DNA of 64,000 nt from Faucicola sp048551375 (GTDB lineage Bacteria; Pseudomonadota; Gammaproteobacteria; Pseudomonadales; Moraxellaceae), in assembly GCF_048551375.1 (NCBI RefSeq), contig NZ_JBLYZJ010000010.1, positions 25,183 through 89,182 of the forward strand, given 5' to 3'. The notes below the pieces were generated by a model, which did not search any database, was not told the DNA's origin, and saw only the letters and a list, made by a program, of their open reading frames with translations. Positions 1 to 7,087 of this stretch are shown piece after piece. A program made the position numbers and the translations under genes. How positions within the stretch are numbered: position 1 is the first letter of the stretch; each line of letters starts with the position of its first letter.

Positions 1-293
1 GGGATTTTGATATCCAACGCATCTTCGACCGCACGCACCGAAGCCAAGGCGTGCGTTCCTGTACAGACCCCACAAATTCGCTCAACAAACGCCCACGCAT
101 CACGAGGGTCACGCCCTTTTAAAATCACTTCTAGCCCACGCCACATCGTGCCTGTGGATACGGCATTGCGGATAATGTTGTTGCTGTCCACATTGACTTC
201 ACAACGCATATAGCCTTCGATACGAGTCACTGGGTCAACAACAATTCGCCGTCCGCTATTGTCCAAATTAAACCCTTGTGTGGTAGTCGCCAT
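1..293 (-). CDS. hyaB: [NiFe] hydrogenase large subunit, N-terminal part
   Basis: This is the first 97 codons of the catalytic large subunit of a membrane-bound uptake hydrogenase; the rest lies beyond the left edge. It would oxidise H2 at a Ni-Fe centre on the periplasmic side. The reading frame shows RIEGYMRCEV (residues 24-33) and the N-terminal Ni-ligand motif RICGVCTGTH, with Cys74 and Cys77 as the expected pair; the C-terminal Cys pair is off the window. GRDPRDAWAFVERICGVCTG closely matches group 1 HyaB/HoxG proteins. The ATG is preceded by AGGAGC at a spacing of four bases. It follows the small subunit gene by 138 bp on the same strand, the usual small-then-large order. The gap holds one palindromic repeat. 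Confidence 0.93.
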   Translation of the reverse strand, partial: MATTTQGFNLDNSGRRIVVDPVTRIEGYMRCEVNVDSNNIIRNAVSTGTMWRGLEVILKGRDPRDAWAFVERICGVCTGTHALASVRAVEDALDIKI

Positions 294-382
294 GCTTGCT
301 CCTAAATGTTTATCATTGTACCAATGTTAAGAATTATGGGTATTTTTCGTAAATTAAATTAGAAATCATATTTTGCTGTTTT

Positions 383-408
383 GGGCGTATTCAATACGCC
401 CCTACAAA
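383..408. repeat. Palindromic repeat, family A
   Basis: This is a short inverted repeat, GGGCGTATT-CA-ATACGCCC, followed by CTACAAA. About a dozen further copies occur in intergenic regions of this window. It lies between hyaA and hyaB and could fold in the mRNA and modulate expression of the large subunit, but that is inference. Confidence 0.85.
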
Positions 409-431
409 AGTTCTAATTTAAACAACGATAA

Positions 432-1595
432 TTACGTCTTATCCACAACTTGTTGATTATCCACCGTGGTCACGGTCGTTTCGGTTGTGGTTTGTGTGAC
501 AGTGGTCGTGGGTGCGACTGCGGTCGGTGCGGTGGGTTTTTTATTCGAGGAGGCTTTTTTGAGCATCGACATGGCAGCATGGGCAGCAATGGCAGCCCCA
601 GCGACAACGGCAGCCGTACCGCCAATTTTATCGGCATTCGCCTCTACCCCAAACGCAGGAATGTTGGTCAGACGGTTATAGAATGAGCCTTTATCCCAAA
701 ATCCTTCTTCAGAACAGCCAATACAGCCATGCCCTGCACGAATTGGGAAACTCGTGCCTGCATTCCATTGAATCGTTGAACAAGCATTATAGGTGGTCGG
801 GCCTTTACAACCCATTTTATATAAACAAAAGCCTTTGCGAGCCGATTCATCATCCCACGCCTCGACAAACTGCCCTGCATCAAAATGCGGACGGCGATAG
901 CATTTATCGTGAATACGTTGGCTATAAAACATTTTTGGGCGACCTTGGCGGTCAAGCTCTGGCATGGCATCAAAGGTCAGCATATAAGTAATGACCCCAG
1001 TCATCACCTCGGCAATCGGTGGGCAACCTGGGACTTTGATAATGGGCTTGTCGGTGATGACTTTATGAATGGGCGTGGCTTGGGTGGGGTTGGGTTTGGC
1101 AGATTGTACACAGCCCCATGACGCACATGACCCCCACGCAATAATAGCTTTGGCATCTTTGGCAACGTGCTTGAGCTTTTCGACAAATGGCTTGCCCGAC
1201 TGGATGCTAAACATGCCATCTTCATTTAATGGTGGATTGCCTTCCACTGCCAAAATATAATTGCCTTTATATTTAGTCATGATTTCATCTAAAATCGCCT
1301 CGGCTTGATGCCCTGCGGATGCCATCAATGTATCATCATAATCCAATGAAATCATGGACAAAACCACATCTTTGACCAATGGGTGAGCCGCACGAATAAA
1401 GGACTCCGAACAGCAAGTACATTCAAGCCCATGAAGCCATAGCACAGGAATACGAGGCTTGGTTTCCATCGCTTTGGCAATGGTTTCGGCATGAGCAGGA
1501 CTCAGCCCTAACGCTGCAGTCGTCAACGAACAAAACTTCAAAAAACTGCGTCTTGAAATACCTTGACGCTTCATCACTTCATAAAAAGTTTCCAT
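432..1595 (-). CDS. hyaA: [NiFe] hydrogenase small subunit, O2-tolerant type
   Basis: This is the electron-transfer subunit (387 aa) carrying three Fe-S clusters, exported with the large subunit by the Tat pathway. A twin-arginine signal SRRSFLKF lies at residues 14-21. The proximal cluster motif is GLECTCC (Cys59, 61, 62), and GSCASWGC follows (Cys157, Cys162). The extra cysteines 61 and 162 correspond to the two supernumerary ligands of the [4Fe-3S] cluster of O2-tolerant group 1d enzymes. Further motifs are PGCPP, HDKCYRRPHFD and GHGCIGCSEEGFWD. A hydrophobic segment near residues 322-345 should anchor it to the membrane. It ends in an unusual Thr-rich tail. GGAG seven bases upstream supports this start. 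Confidence 0.95.
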   Translation of the reverse strand: METFYEVMKRQGISRRSFLKFCSLTTAALGLSPAHAETIAKAMETKPRIPVLWLHGLECTCCSESFIRAAHPLVKDVVLSMISLDYDDTLMASAGHQAEAILDEIMTKYKGNYILAVEGNPPLNEDGMFSIQSGKPFVEKLKHVAKDAKAIIAWGSCASWGCVQSAKPNPTQATPIHKVITDKPIIKVPGCPPIAEVMTGVITYMLTFDAMPELDRQGRPKMFYSQRIHDKCYRRPHFDAGQFVEAWDDESARKGFCLYKMGCKGPTTYNACSTIQWNAGTSFPIRAGHGCIGCSEEGFWDKGSFYNRLTNIPAFGVEANADKIGGTAAVVAGAAIAAHAAMSMLKKASSNKKPTAPTAVAPTTTVTQTTTETTVTTVDNQQVVDKT

Positions 1596-1616
1596 TCACT
1601 CACTCCATTACCAAAT

Positions 1617-1651
1617 GCGAATGCTTATCATTAAAATATATAACTTGTCAA
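1617..1651 (-). promoter_or_regulatory. Possible Fur-box-like site and promoter before hyaA
   Basis: On the minus strand TTGACA (1646-1651) is followed by an AT-rich stretch and by TTTAATGATAAGCATTCGC (1617-1635). The latter matches 14 of 19 positions of the Fur-box consensus GATAATGATAATCATTATC. It begins about 20 bp before the hyaA ATG. The site could give hyaA-hyaB its own iron-responsive promoter within the hypF-hyaA interval. The -10 element is not clear, so this is tentative. Confidence 0.4.
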
Positions 1652-1724
1652 ATTAATATTACATTATATAACATTATGATTACAATGGCACAATGATACG
1701 GAGATTTTTATTGTCACTGAATTA

Positions 1725-4295
1725 TCATAATTGCTGACTTGCCACCGCTAACTGCCCCAACGCAATACCGCCATCACCAGTCGGCACTTGCTGATGAGCG
1801 TATGCTTCAAAGCCCAATTGTTGCAAATGCTGTAGCGTATTTGATAATAAAAACCCATTGCTAAACACACCCCCCGATAACACCACCTGCCGAACACCGA
1901 CTTGAGTTTGAATGGCTTGGCAAACCATCCCCACAGCTCGCACCACCGCAGAATGAAATTTATGGCTAATCACCGCCACCGATTGTTGTGCCATAATGTC
2001 CGCCACCATTGCCACAATCACAGGGCGATAATCCAACATCAATGGGACAAAATTATCATCAGAATGTTGACGTACTAATTCAAATTCATACCCTTCAAGC
2101 AAAGGCAATGCGAATTGTGACGGCTCAAATTGACTATTATCAAGCTCGTTATTGTCAAACTTTCTATTATCAAGCTGTTTATTATAAAGCAAGGCATCTT
2201 CAAGCATCATCGGTGCTTGAGCCTCATACTGGCTATAACGACACAGCCCCAATAAAGCAGATACCCCATCAAATAACCGCCCCATACTGGTCGTGGCAAA
2301 GGTATTGAGGTTTTTATTCAGCATTTGGGTAAAAATCGTGCGTTCGGTAGTCGTGAGCATTGCTAAACTGGGAATCTTGTCAATGCAATCCCCCAGTTGT
2401 GCCTCATAAACCAAGCCAAATGCCGTGCGAATCGGTTCATGTACCGCCTTATCACCACCAATCAACGGCAGTGAGGCAAGGTGAGCCACTCGCTTGACTG
2501 AGCGATAATCCCCCAATAAAAACTCGCCACCCCACAATTCACCATCAGCAATATTAGGCTCAACCGTACCTGTATCATCACAGCCACCAAACCCTAACCC
2601 ATCAAAAATCACGCCCAATGTCTGCCCTGTCAGTTGATTGTCCGCCATACAGCTTGCCATATGAGCGTGGTGGTGTTGCACCTTTATTACGTTAGCCTCA
2701 TTGGGAAAATTGGCACTGGGAAAGTTAGCACTGGGAAAATCAGCATTGGCAAAGTCCGCTTGAGAAATTGGCGAAAAATTGCCGATATTTTTGCCAAATT
2801 CAGGATGAGCATCAACCACCGCCACGTTAGGACGCACCGCATACAATCCCATTAAATGACGCAATACTTGATGCTGTGAGTCCACATTGGCAGGACTATC
2901 CAAATCCCCAATATGTTGGCTAATATAGGCTTGTGAGCCTTGCAAAAAACCCACGGTATTTTTGAGCTGACTGCCATACGCCACCATCACCAAATCTGAC
3001 CTTAATGGCAAAAAATCCAATGTCACAGGATAAGGGGCATAGCCTCGCCCTTTGCGTAGCCACACAGCCACAGACAATGAATTTGGCAAGGTGATACACC
3101 GCATCACCGAATCATCCACTCGCATGACGATATCTCGGTCATTAAGTAACCACCCATCCGCCACGCCAGCCAATCGCTGTATCGCCTCAGTATTATCAAA
3201 TTCAATCGGATAGCCTGCCACATTCCCACTGGTCATCACCAAGGCTGTCAAACCATCCTCTAGCAACAACTCATGCAAGGGTGCAGACGGTAACATCACG
3301 CCAATTGAGGCTTGATGCGGTGCGACTGATTGGGCAATCAATTTGGTAGTCGGCTCAACAATTGAATCAACGGTCAGTTCAGCCGATTGAGCCACACACG
3401 ACTCAAACGTCATCGCCCCACGCTTATTTAACAACACGATTGGGCGACCTGTGGCGGTCAAATGTTCTGCCTCTATCGGTGAAACATGGGCAATTTGGCG
3501 AACGTTATCAAGATTTTTTAACAAGATTGCCAATGGCTTGTGAGGGCGATTTTTACGCTCACGCAGGCGTTTAACGGCTTGCTCATTGGTCGCATCCACT
3601 GCCAAATGAAACCCACCCACGCTTTTGATTGCCACGATATCACCATTTTTAAGGGCTTCTCGGCAACGCTGAATCGCAGGCTCTGCGGTCAAACTCACCT
3701 CACCATCACGATACCAAAACACATGACAGCCACAATCTGGACAAGCAATCGGTTGGGCATGGTATCGCCTTGAGTTAGGGTCATGGTACTCCGCCCAACA
3801 CGCCTCACACATGACAAACTTCGCCATGCTGGTATGCTCACGGTCATACGGTAAGTGATGAATAATCGAAAAGCGAGGCCCGCATTCGGTACAATTGATA
3901 AACGGATAACCAAAACGGCGGTCATTGGGGTCATGTAGCTCTGCCAAACACGCCTCACATACATGGGCATCGACAGGCACGAACGTCTGAGAATCATCGA
4001 CTGACACAAAAGTTTGGTCAGTCGCCATAATTTGAAAGTCATCAAATGATTGGGATGGGGGTGGTAGTTGGCTTACGCTCACAGACACAATTTTGGCTAA
4101 TGGTGGTGGTCGTTGTTGTAGGGTCTGTAAAAATGCTTGTAAATCAGCATCTTGTGCTTGCACAGTGACTAGCACCCCTGCCAAATCGTTCTTTACCCAA
4201 CCCACTAGCCCAAATTGTTTTGCCAACGTATAAATGAATGGACGAAAGCCCACGCCTTGTACTTGACCTGTGATACGAATTTGCCAAACACGCAT
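1725..4295 (-). CDS. hypF: Carbamoyltransferase HypF, hydrogenase maturation
   Basis: HypF (856 aa) makes the thiocarbamate that supplies the CN ligands of the NiFe active site, working with HypE. Domains in order are an N-terminal acylphosphatase domain (GQVQGVGFRPF near residue 11), two Cys4 zinc-finger-like segments (CEACLAELHDP, CTECGPRF; CEACWAEYHDP, CPDCG), a YrdC-like domain, and a Kae1-like carbamoyltransferase domain with VQHHHAHMASCMAD. It is longer than the usual 750-780 aa. Two inserts look like pentapeptide repeats: ADFANADFPSANFPSANF just before the HHHAH motif, and NKQLDNRKFDNNELDNSQF farther on. The gene starts 12 bp after the upstream hydratase gene and precedes hyaA, so they probably share a transcript. 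No strong ribosome binding site is visible. Confidence 0.94.
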   Translation of the reverse strand: MRVWQIRITGQVQGVGFRPFIYTLAKQFGLVGWVKNDLAGVLVTVQAQDADLQAFLQTLQQRPPPLAKIVSVSVSQLPPPSQSFDDFQIMATDQTFVSVDDSQTFVPVDAHVCEACLAELHDPNDRRFGYPFINCTECGPRFSIIHHLPYDREHTSMAKFVMCEACWAEYHDPNSRRYHAQPIACPDCGCHVFWYRDGEVSLTAEPAIQRCREALKNGDIVAIKSVGGFHLAVDATNEQAVKRLRERKNRPHKPLAILLKNLDNVRQIAHVSPIEAEHLTATGRPIVLLNKRGAMTFESCVAQSAELTVDSIVEPTTKLIAQSVAPHQASIGVMLPSAPLHELLLEDGLTALVMTSGNVAGYPIEFDNTEAIQRLAGVADGWLLNDRDIVMRVDDSVMRCITLPNSLSVAVWLRKGRGYAPYPVTLDFLPLRSDLVMVAYGSQLKNTVGFLQGSQAYISQHIGDLDSPANVDSQHQVLRHLMGLYAVRPNVAVVDAHPEFGKNIGNFSPISQADFANADFPSANFPSANFPNEANVIKVQHHHAHMASCMADNQLTGQTLGVIFDGLGFGGCDDTGTVEPNIADGELWGGEFLLGDYRSVKRVAHLASLPLIGGDKAVHEPIRTAFGLVYEAQLGDCIDKIPSLAMLTTTERTIFTQMLNKNLNTFATTSMGRLFDGVSALLGLCRYSQYEAQAPMMLEDALLYNKQLDNRKFDNNELDNSQFEPSQFALPLLEGYEFELVRQHSDDNFVPLMLDYRPVIVAMVADIMAQQSVAVISHKFHSAVVRAVGMVCQAIQTQVGVRQVVLSGGVFSNGFLLSNTLQHLQQLGFEAYAHQQVPTGDGGIALGQLAVASQQL

Positions 4296-4307
4296 GATAA
4301 ATTGATA

Positions 4308-5120
4308 TTATTTGCCTGTAAACTTCGCAAGGCGTTTTTGCATAAATGCCGTTACGCCTTCTTTGAAGTCTTCGGTTAATGCCATTTGCATTTGATAAAT
4401 CACTTCTTGGTCAAGGGCAATATCCAGTCCTGCAAATGCCACTTGATTGATAGATTGCTTCATTGCTGACAGGGCTAGACTTGGCAAACCAGTCAAACGG
4501 TCAGTGATTTTTTTCACTGCATTATCAAGCTCATCCATTGGCACGATGGCATTCGCCAACCCCAAATCTTGGGCTTTTTGGGCGTCAATTTGTTCACCCA
4601 ACATCACCAGTTCAGTCGCTTTGGCGACCCCAACCAACTGGCTCAATAGATAAATACCGCCTGCATCTGGTACAAGTCCAATATTGACAAAGGCTTGGAC
4701 AAACTTGGCATTGTCGCTTGCCACTCGAAAATCACACGCCAACGCAATGTTCATCCCTGCCCCAGCACACGCCCCATTGATACGAGCGATGATGGGTTTG
4801 CTGATTTTGCGAATCAAACGAGTGACATCGCCCACGCCTGAGGTGAGGTTTTTTGCCATGTTTAGCACGGCTTCACGGCTCTCGGTACTGCCGAGCATTT
4901 CACGGATATCACCGCCACTACTAAAACCCTTGCCCGCCCCTGTCAATACGATGACTTTGGCTTCGCTGTCATAGTCAGCATGGCGTAGGGCTTGGTAAAG
5001 TTCGGCTTTCATCACGCTGTCGAGGGCGTTAAGTGAAGCTGGGTCGTTGAGAGTGATGGTGGCAACACCGTCAGCAACTTGGTAAATGACTTTTTGGTAA
5101 GTGGGGGTAGTGTTTGACAT
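4308..5120 (-). CDS. PaaG-like enoyl-CoA hydratase/isomerase
   Basis: This is a crotonase-superfamily enzyme (270 aa) acting on a CoA thioester. GAGKGFSSGGDIREM forms the first oxyanion-hole region. The motif NIGLVPDAGG carries Asp at the position where classical hydratases have the catalytic Glu. PaaG-type isomerases of phenylacetate degradation share this feature, and the length also fits. The ATG at 5120 has AGGAAC just upstream and is preferred over a longer frame that would run into the upstream PIN toxin gene. It lies 12 bp before hypF on the same strand. No other paa or fad gene is next to it, so the substrate is unknown. Confidence 0.85.
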   Translation of the reverse strand: MSNTTPTYQKVIYQVADGVATITLNDPASLNALDSVMKAELYQALRHADYDSEAKVIVLTGAGKGFSSGGDIREMLGSTESREAVLNMAKNLTSGVGDVTRLIRKISKPIIARINGACAGAGMNIALACDFRVASDNAKFVQAFVNIGLVPDAGGIYLLSQLVGVAKATELVMLGEQIDAQKAQDLGLANAIVPMDELDNAVKKITDRLTGLPSLALSAMKQSINQVAFAGLDIALDQEVIYQMQMALTEDFKEGVTAFMQKRLAKFTGK

Positions 5121-5160
5121 GATAGTTCCTTTGTTGAATGCTTCTATTGAATGTTTCAAA

Positions 5161-5574
5161 CTATAGATTAGGGTTAGTGGCAAGTAAGACTGTGCCTAAT
5201 TGATTGGATTTATTGATAAATTTTTTATCAAAGGTATAAAAATGCTGACTTTGGCTAGATTTTAACAAATGCAACGCATCCGCAAAGTCCATGCCCTGTA
5301 AATAATAGTCACAAGCTTGTTTCACGATATCTATATTTTCAATCGTAAAATGCTTAAACCTTAACAAAGTTTGCAAACAATCACCCACTTCTTCCCTTGT
5401 CATTTTATAGACCCTATCCAATATCCAAACCAACTCCAAGATAATGGTAATAGGAATAAAACTGGGCTGTAATATTAATTGGCTTGCAATTTCTTGCTGT
5501 TGTAGCGTAGTTTCATCATCATCAGGGAAAGTAACAAAAAATCGTACCAAAACATTGGTATCCAATGTGTTCAT
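5161..5574 (-). CDS. PIN-domain toxin (VapC-like ribonuclease)
   Basis: This is a 137-aa PIN-domain protein, expected to be a Mg-dependent endoribonuclease toxin. The start MNTLDTNVLVRF carries the first acidic residue (Asp5). The conserved later acidic positions are seen in LELVWIL and GMDFADALHLL, and TFDKKF is the usual C-terminal motif. GGAAGGATAAATA precedes the ATG. The gene starts 13 bp after the antitoxin-like gene, as expected of a type II toxin-antitoxin operon. No truncation is seen. Confidence 0.85.
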   Translation of the reverse strand: MNTLDTNVLVRFFVTFPDDDETTLQQQEIASQLILQPSFIPITIILELVWILDRVYKMTREEVGDCLQTLLRFKHFTIENIDIVKQACDYYLQGMDFADALHLLKSSQSQHFYTFDKKFINKSNQLGTVLLATNPNL

Positions 5575-5587
5575 TATTTATCCTTCC

Positions 5588-5887
5588 CTAGGGGCTTTCA
5601 TCAAATAAGGTGACGTAATCCGCAACATCAATGTCAGCGAAATGTTGATTTGGCATATTTTCTGCTTTTACTTTAATCATTCCTGCGGATTGTTCAATAA
5701 GTTTTTTGGTTTCTTCATCAAGTACAAAATCCTTATTATTTGACCATTCGACTTGTTTTGGCTCAATAATCAGATGTTTCGCAGAGGTATTAATTTCTAA
5801 TGTATCGCCTTTTTTTAGCCCAAATAATTGCAAAATACTGGGTGGGATTTGGACAAATCCATTGTCCAACATGGTTAATGTCGTCAT
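5588..5887 (-). CDS. AbrB/MazE-fold antitoxin
   Basis: This is a 99-aa probable antitoxin of the adjacent PIN toxin. The N-terminal part MLDNGFVQIPPSILQLFGLK followed by KGDTLEI is a typical SpoVT/AbrB swapped-hairpin DNA-binding domain, and the acidic C-terminal half should bind the toxin. I chose the ATG at 5887 because AAGG lies eight bases upstream and the swapped hairpin normally starts at once. The longer frame would add 25 residues unlike the family. By analogy with other such pairs the antitoxin would repress its own operon. Confidence 0.8.
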   Translation of the reverse strand: MTTLTMLDNGFVQIPPSILQLFGLKKGDTLEINTSAKHLIIEPKQVEWSNNKDFVLDEETKKLIEQSAGMIKVKAENMPNQHFADIDVADYVTLFDESP

Positions 5888-5979
5888 TGTTCTTACCTTT
5901 TGACAAGATTTGAGGGTTATCTTAGCATATTTTTGGCAAAGCATTTTAGCCTCACAAGTCAAATTGTTATTTTTATAAA

Positions 5980-5997
5980 TTTCAGTATTGACAGAAA
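5980..5997. promoter_or_regulatory. Operator copy 1 of a GbsR-type regulon (inferred)
   Basis: The sequence TTTCAGTATTGACAGAAA is an imperfect palindrome (7-bp arms, 4-bp centre, one mismatch). It lies upstream of the GbsR/MarR-type regulator gene. A TATAAT (6015-6020) follows at the same distance as in copy 3. The same 18-bp pattern recurs at 7051-7068 and 8563-8580. It is probably the binding site of the regulator encoded at 6094, giving autoregulation. Confidence 0.6.
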
Positions 5998-6040
5998 TAA
6001 TTAAAATAGTAAACTATAATAATTGAATCTACTTCTTAAA

Positions 6041-6062
6041 AGGTGCGTATAACGCACCCTAC
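6041..6062. repeat. Palindromic repeat, family B (single hairpin)
   Basis: The sequence AGGTGCGTATAACGCACCCT is a short perfect-stem palindrome, GGTGCGT/ACGCACC, followed by ACAAA. It lies in the leader of the GbsR-type regulator gene. Related two-hairpin copies are at 8443-8512, 20682-20747 and 27410-27474. Confidence 0.8.
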
Positions 6063-6093
6063 AAATGCTTGTAAAACTTAAATAGGGGCAAAT

Positions 6094-6612
6094 ATGAAAC
6101 TTAATCCAACGACCGAAAAATTCGTCCTTCACTGGGGTGAAATGGGCAGTAAATGGGGCGTAAACCGCACGGTTGCCCAAATCCATGCCCTACTCTATCT
6201 CGTTGGTAAGCCGATGAATGCCGAAGAAATCCAAGAAACACTGGGCGTGGCTCGCTCGAATGTGAGTAACAGTATCAAAGAGTTGCAAATGCTAAACCTC
6301 GTGCAAACCGTGCATACAATGGGCGATAGACGAGATTACTTCACCACCAGTACCGATGTGTGGGAATTGGCAAAGGTGATTGTGGAAGAACGCTACCGCC
6401 GTGAGCTTGCCCCAACGGTGACATTCTTGCAGGAATTGATGGAAACCCCAGAGTTTCAGCAGGAAAATAAAGAAGTACAACAACGCATTAAAGATACCCA
6501 TAATTTTGTGGATACGCTGACCAGTTGGGCGAATGAGATGCTAAAACTTTCGACTGGCACACTAAATCGGATTTTGAAACTTGGGGCGACAATTCAGAAG
6601 TTTTTAAAATAG
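6094..6612 (+). CDS. GbsR/MarR-family transcriptional regulator
   Basis: This is a 172-aa winged-helix regulator. The N-terminal half has the GbsR-type pattern: KWGVNRTVAQIHALLYLVGK, then the helix-turn-helix around EEIQETLGVARSNVSNSIKE (about residues 50-70), then the wing NLVQTVHTMGDRRDYF. The C-terminal half is helical and probably dimerises. The ATG is preceded by AGGGG. The gene opens a group of same-strand genes that carry a shared palindrome in front of three of them, so it is the likely local regulator. The ligand is unknown; GbsR itself senses choline, but nothing here points to choline. Confidence 0.85.
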   Translation: MKLNPTTEKFVLHWGEMGSKWGVNRTVAQIHALLYLVGKPMNAEEIQETLGVARSNVSNSIKELQMLNLVQTVHTMGDRRDYFTTSTDVWELAKVIVEERYRRELAPTVTFLQELMETPEFQQENKEVQQRIKDTHNFVDTLTSWANEMLKLSTGTLNRILKLGATIQKFLK

Positions 6613-6619
6613 GTATGAT

Positions 6620-7033
6620 GTGATGAGTGTAGCTAAAACAAGCCTAATGTTTTTCACCAAAGGTTTTTTCATCAGTTTATTATTTTTTTTGGTGATTTTT
6701 TTCGGCTTGGGTTTTGCGAAAGTCATGGATATTTCAATCATGATGATTGTTATCATTGGCTTTGTCATATTAGGTATTGTACCTATTAGTTTACTTAGTT
6801 TTTGGATTTACCTAAAAAAAGTTTCGGTTTTTAACCCCTTAAATTTATTCATCAGTGGCTTTTTAAATTCATTATTTGTCGGCACATTATTTACTATTTG
6901 GACTGATGGAATAACTGGTATAGATTTAGCGGTTGCTTTGCGTTTCGCTTTTTGGCAAGTAGTAGCAAGCTTTATCAGTGGTCTAATTTGCTTATTAACT
7001 GGCTTTGTTACTTTTAATAAACCCAAAACCTAA
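6620..7033 (+). CDS. Small integral membrane protein, four helices
   Basis: This is a 137-aa hydrophobic protein. Four membrane segments are visible, near residues 12-34, 38-62, 72-95 and 107-130, with a lysine-rich short C-terminus. I do not recognise the family. The gene starts seven bases after the regulator gene and is probably co-transcribed with it. A second ATG three codons or fewer downstream (6623) is equally possible as the start. It may be a sensor or accessory membrane partner of the cluster, but no function can be assigned. Confidence 0.7.
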   Translation: MMSVAKTSLMFFTKGFFISLLFFLVIFFGLGFAKVMDISIMMIVIIGFVILGIVPISLLSFWIYLKKVSVFNPLNLFISGFLNSLFVGTLFTIWTDGITGIDLAVALRFAFWQVVASFISGLICLLTGFVTFNKPKT

Positions 7034-7050
7034 AATTTTTTACCCATAAA

Positions 7051-7068
7051 TTTCACTTTTAACAGAAA
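7051..7068. promoter_or_regulatory. Operator copy 2 of the inferred GbsR-type regulon
   Basis: The sequence TTTCACTTTTAACAGAAA matches the 18-bp palindrome at 5980 and 8563, with the left arm more degenerate. It ends 19 bp before the ATG of the epimerase gene, overlapping the place where a promoter or early leader must be. Confidence 0.5.
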
Positions 7069-7087
7069 TAACAAAAGGATAGAAAAG

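Noticed and set aside
668..973. Overlapping frames inside hyaA
   Set aside because: They are shadows of the small subunit gene, which has full motif support.
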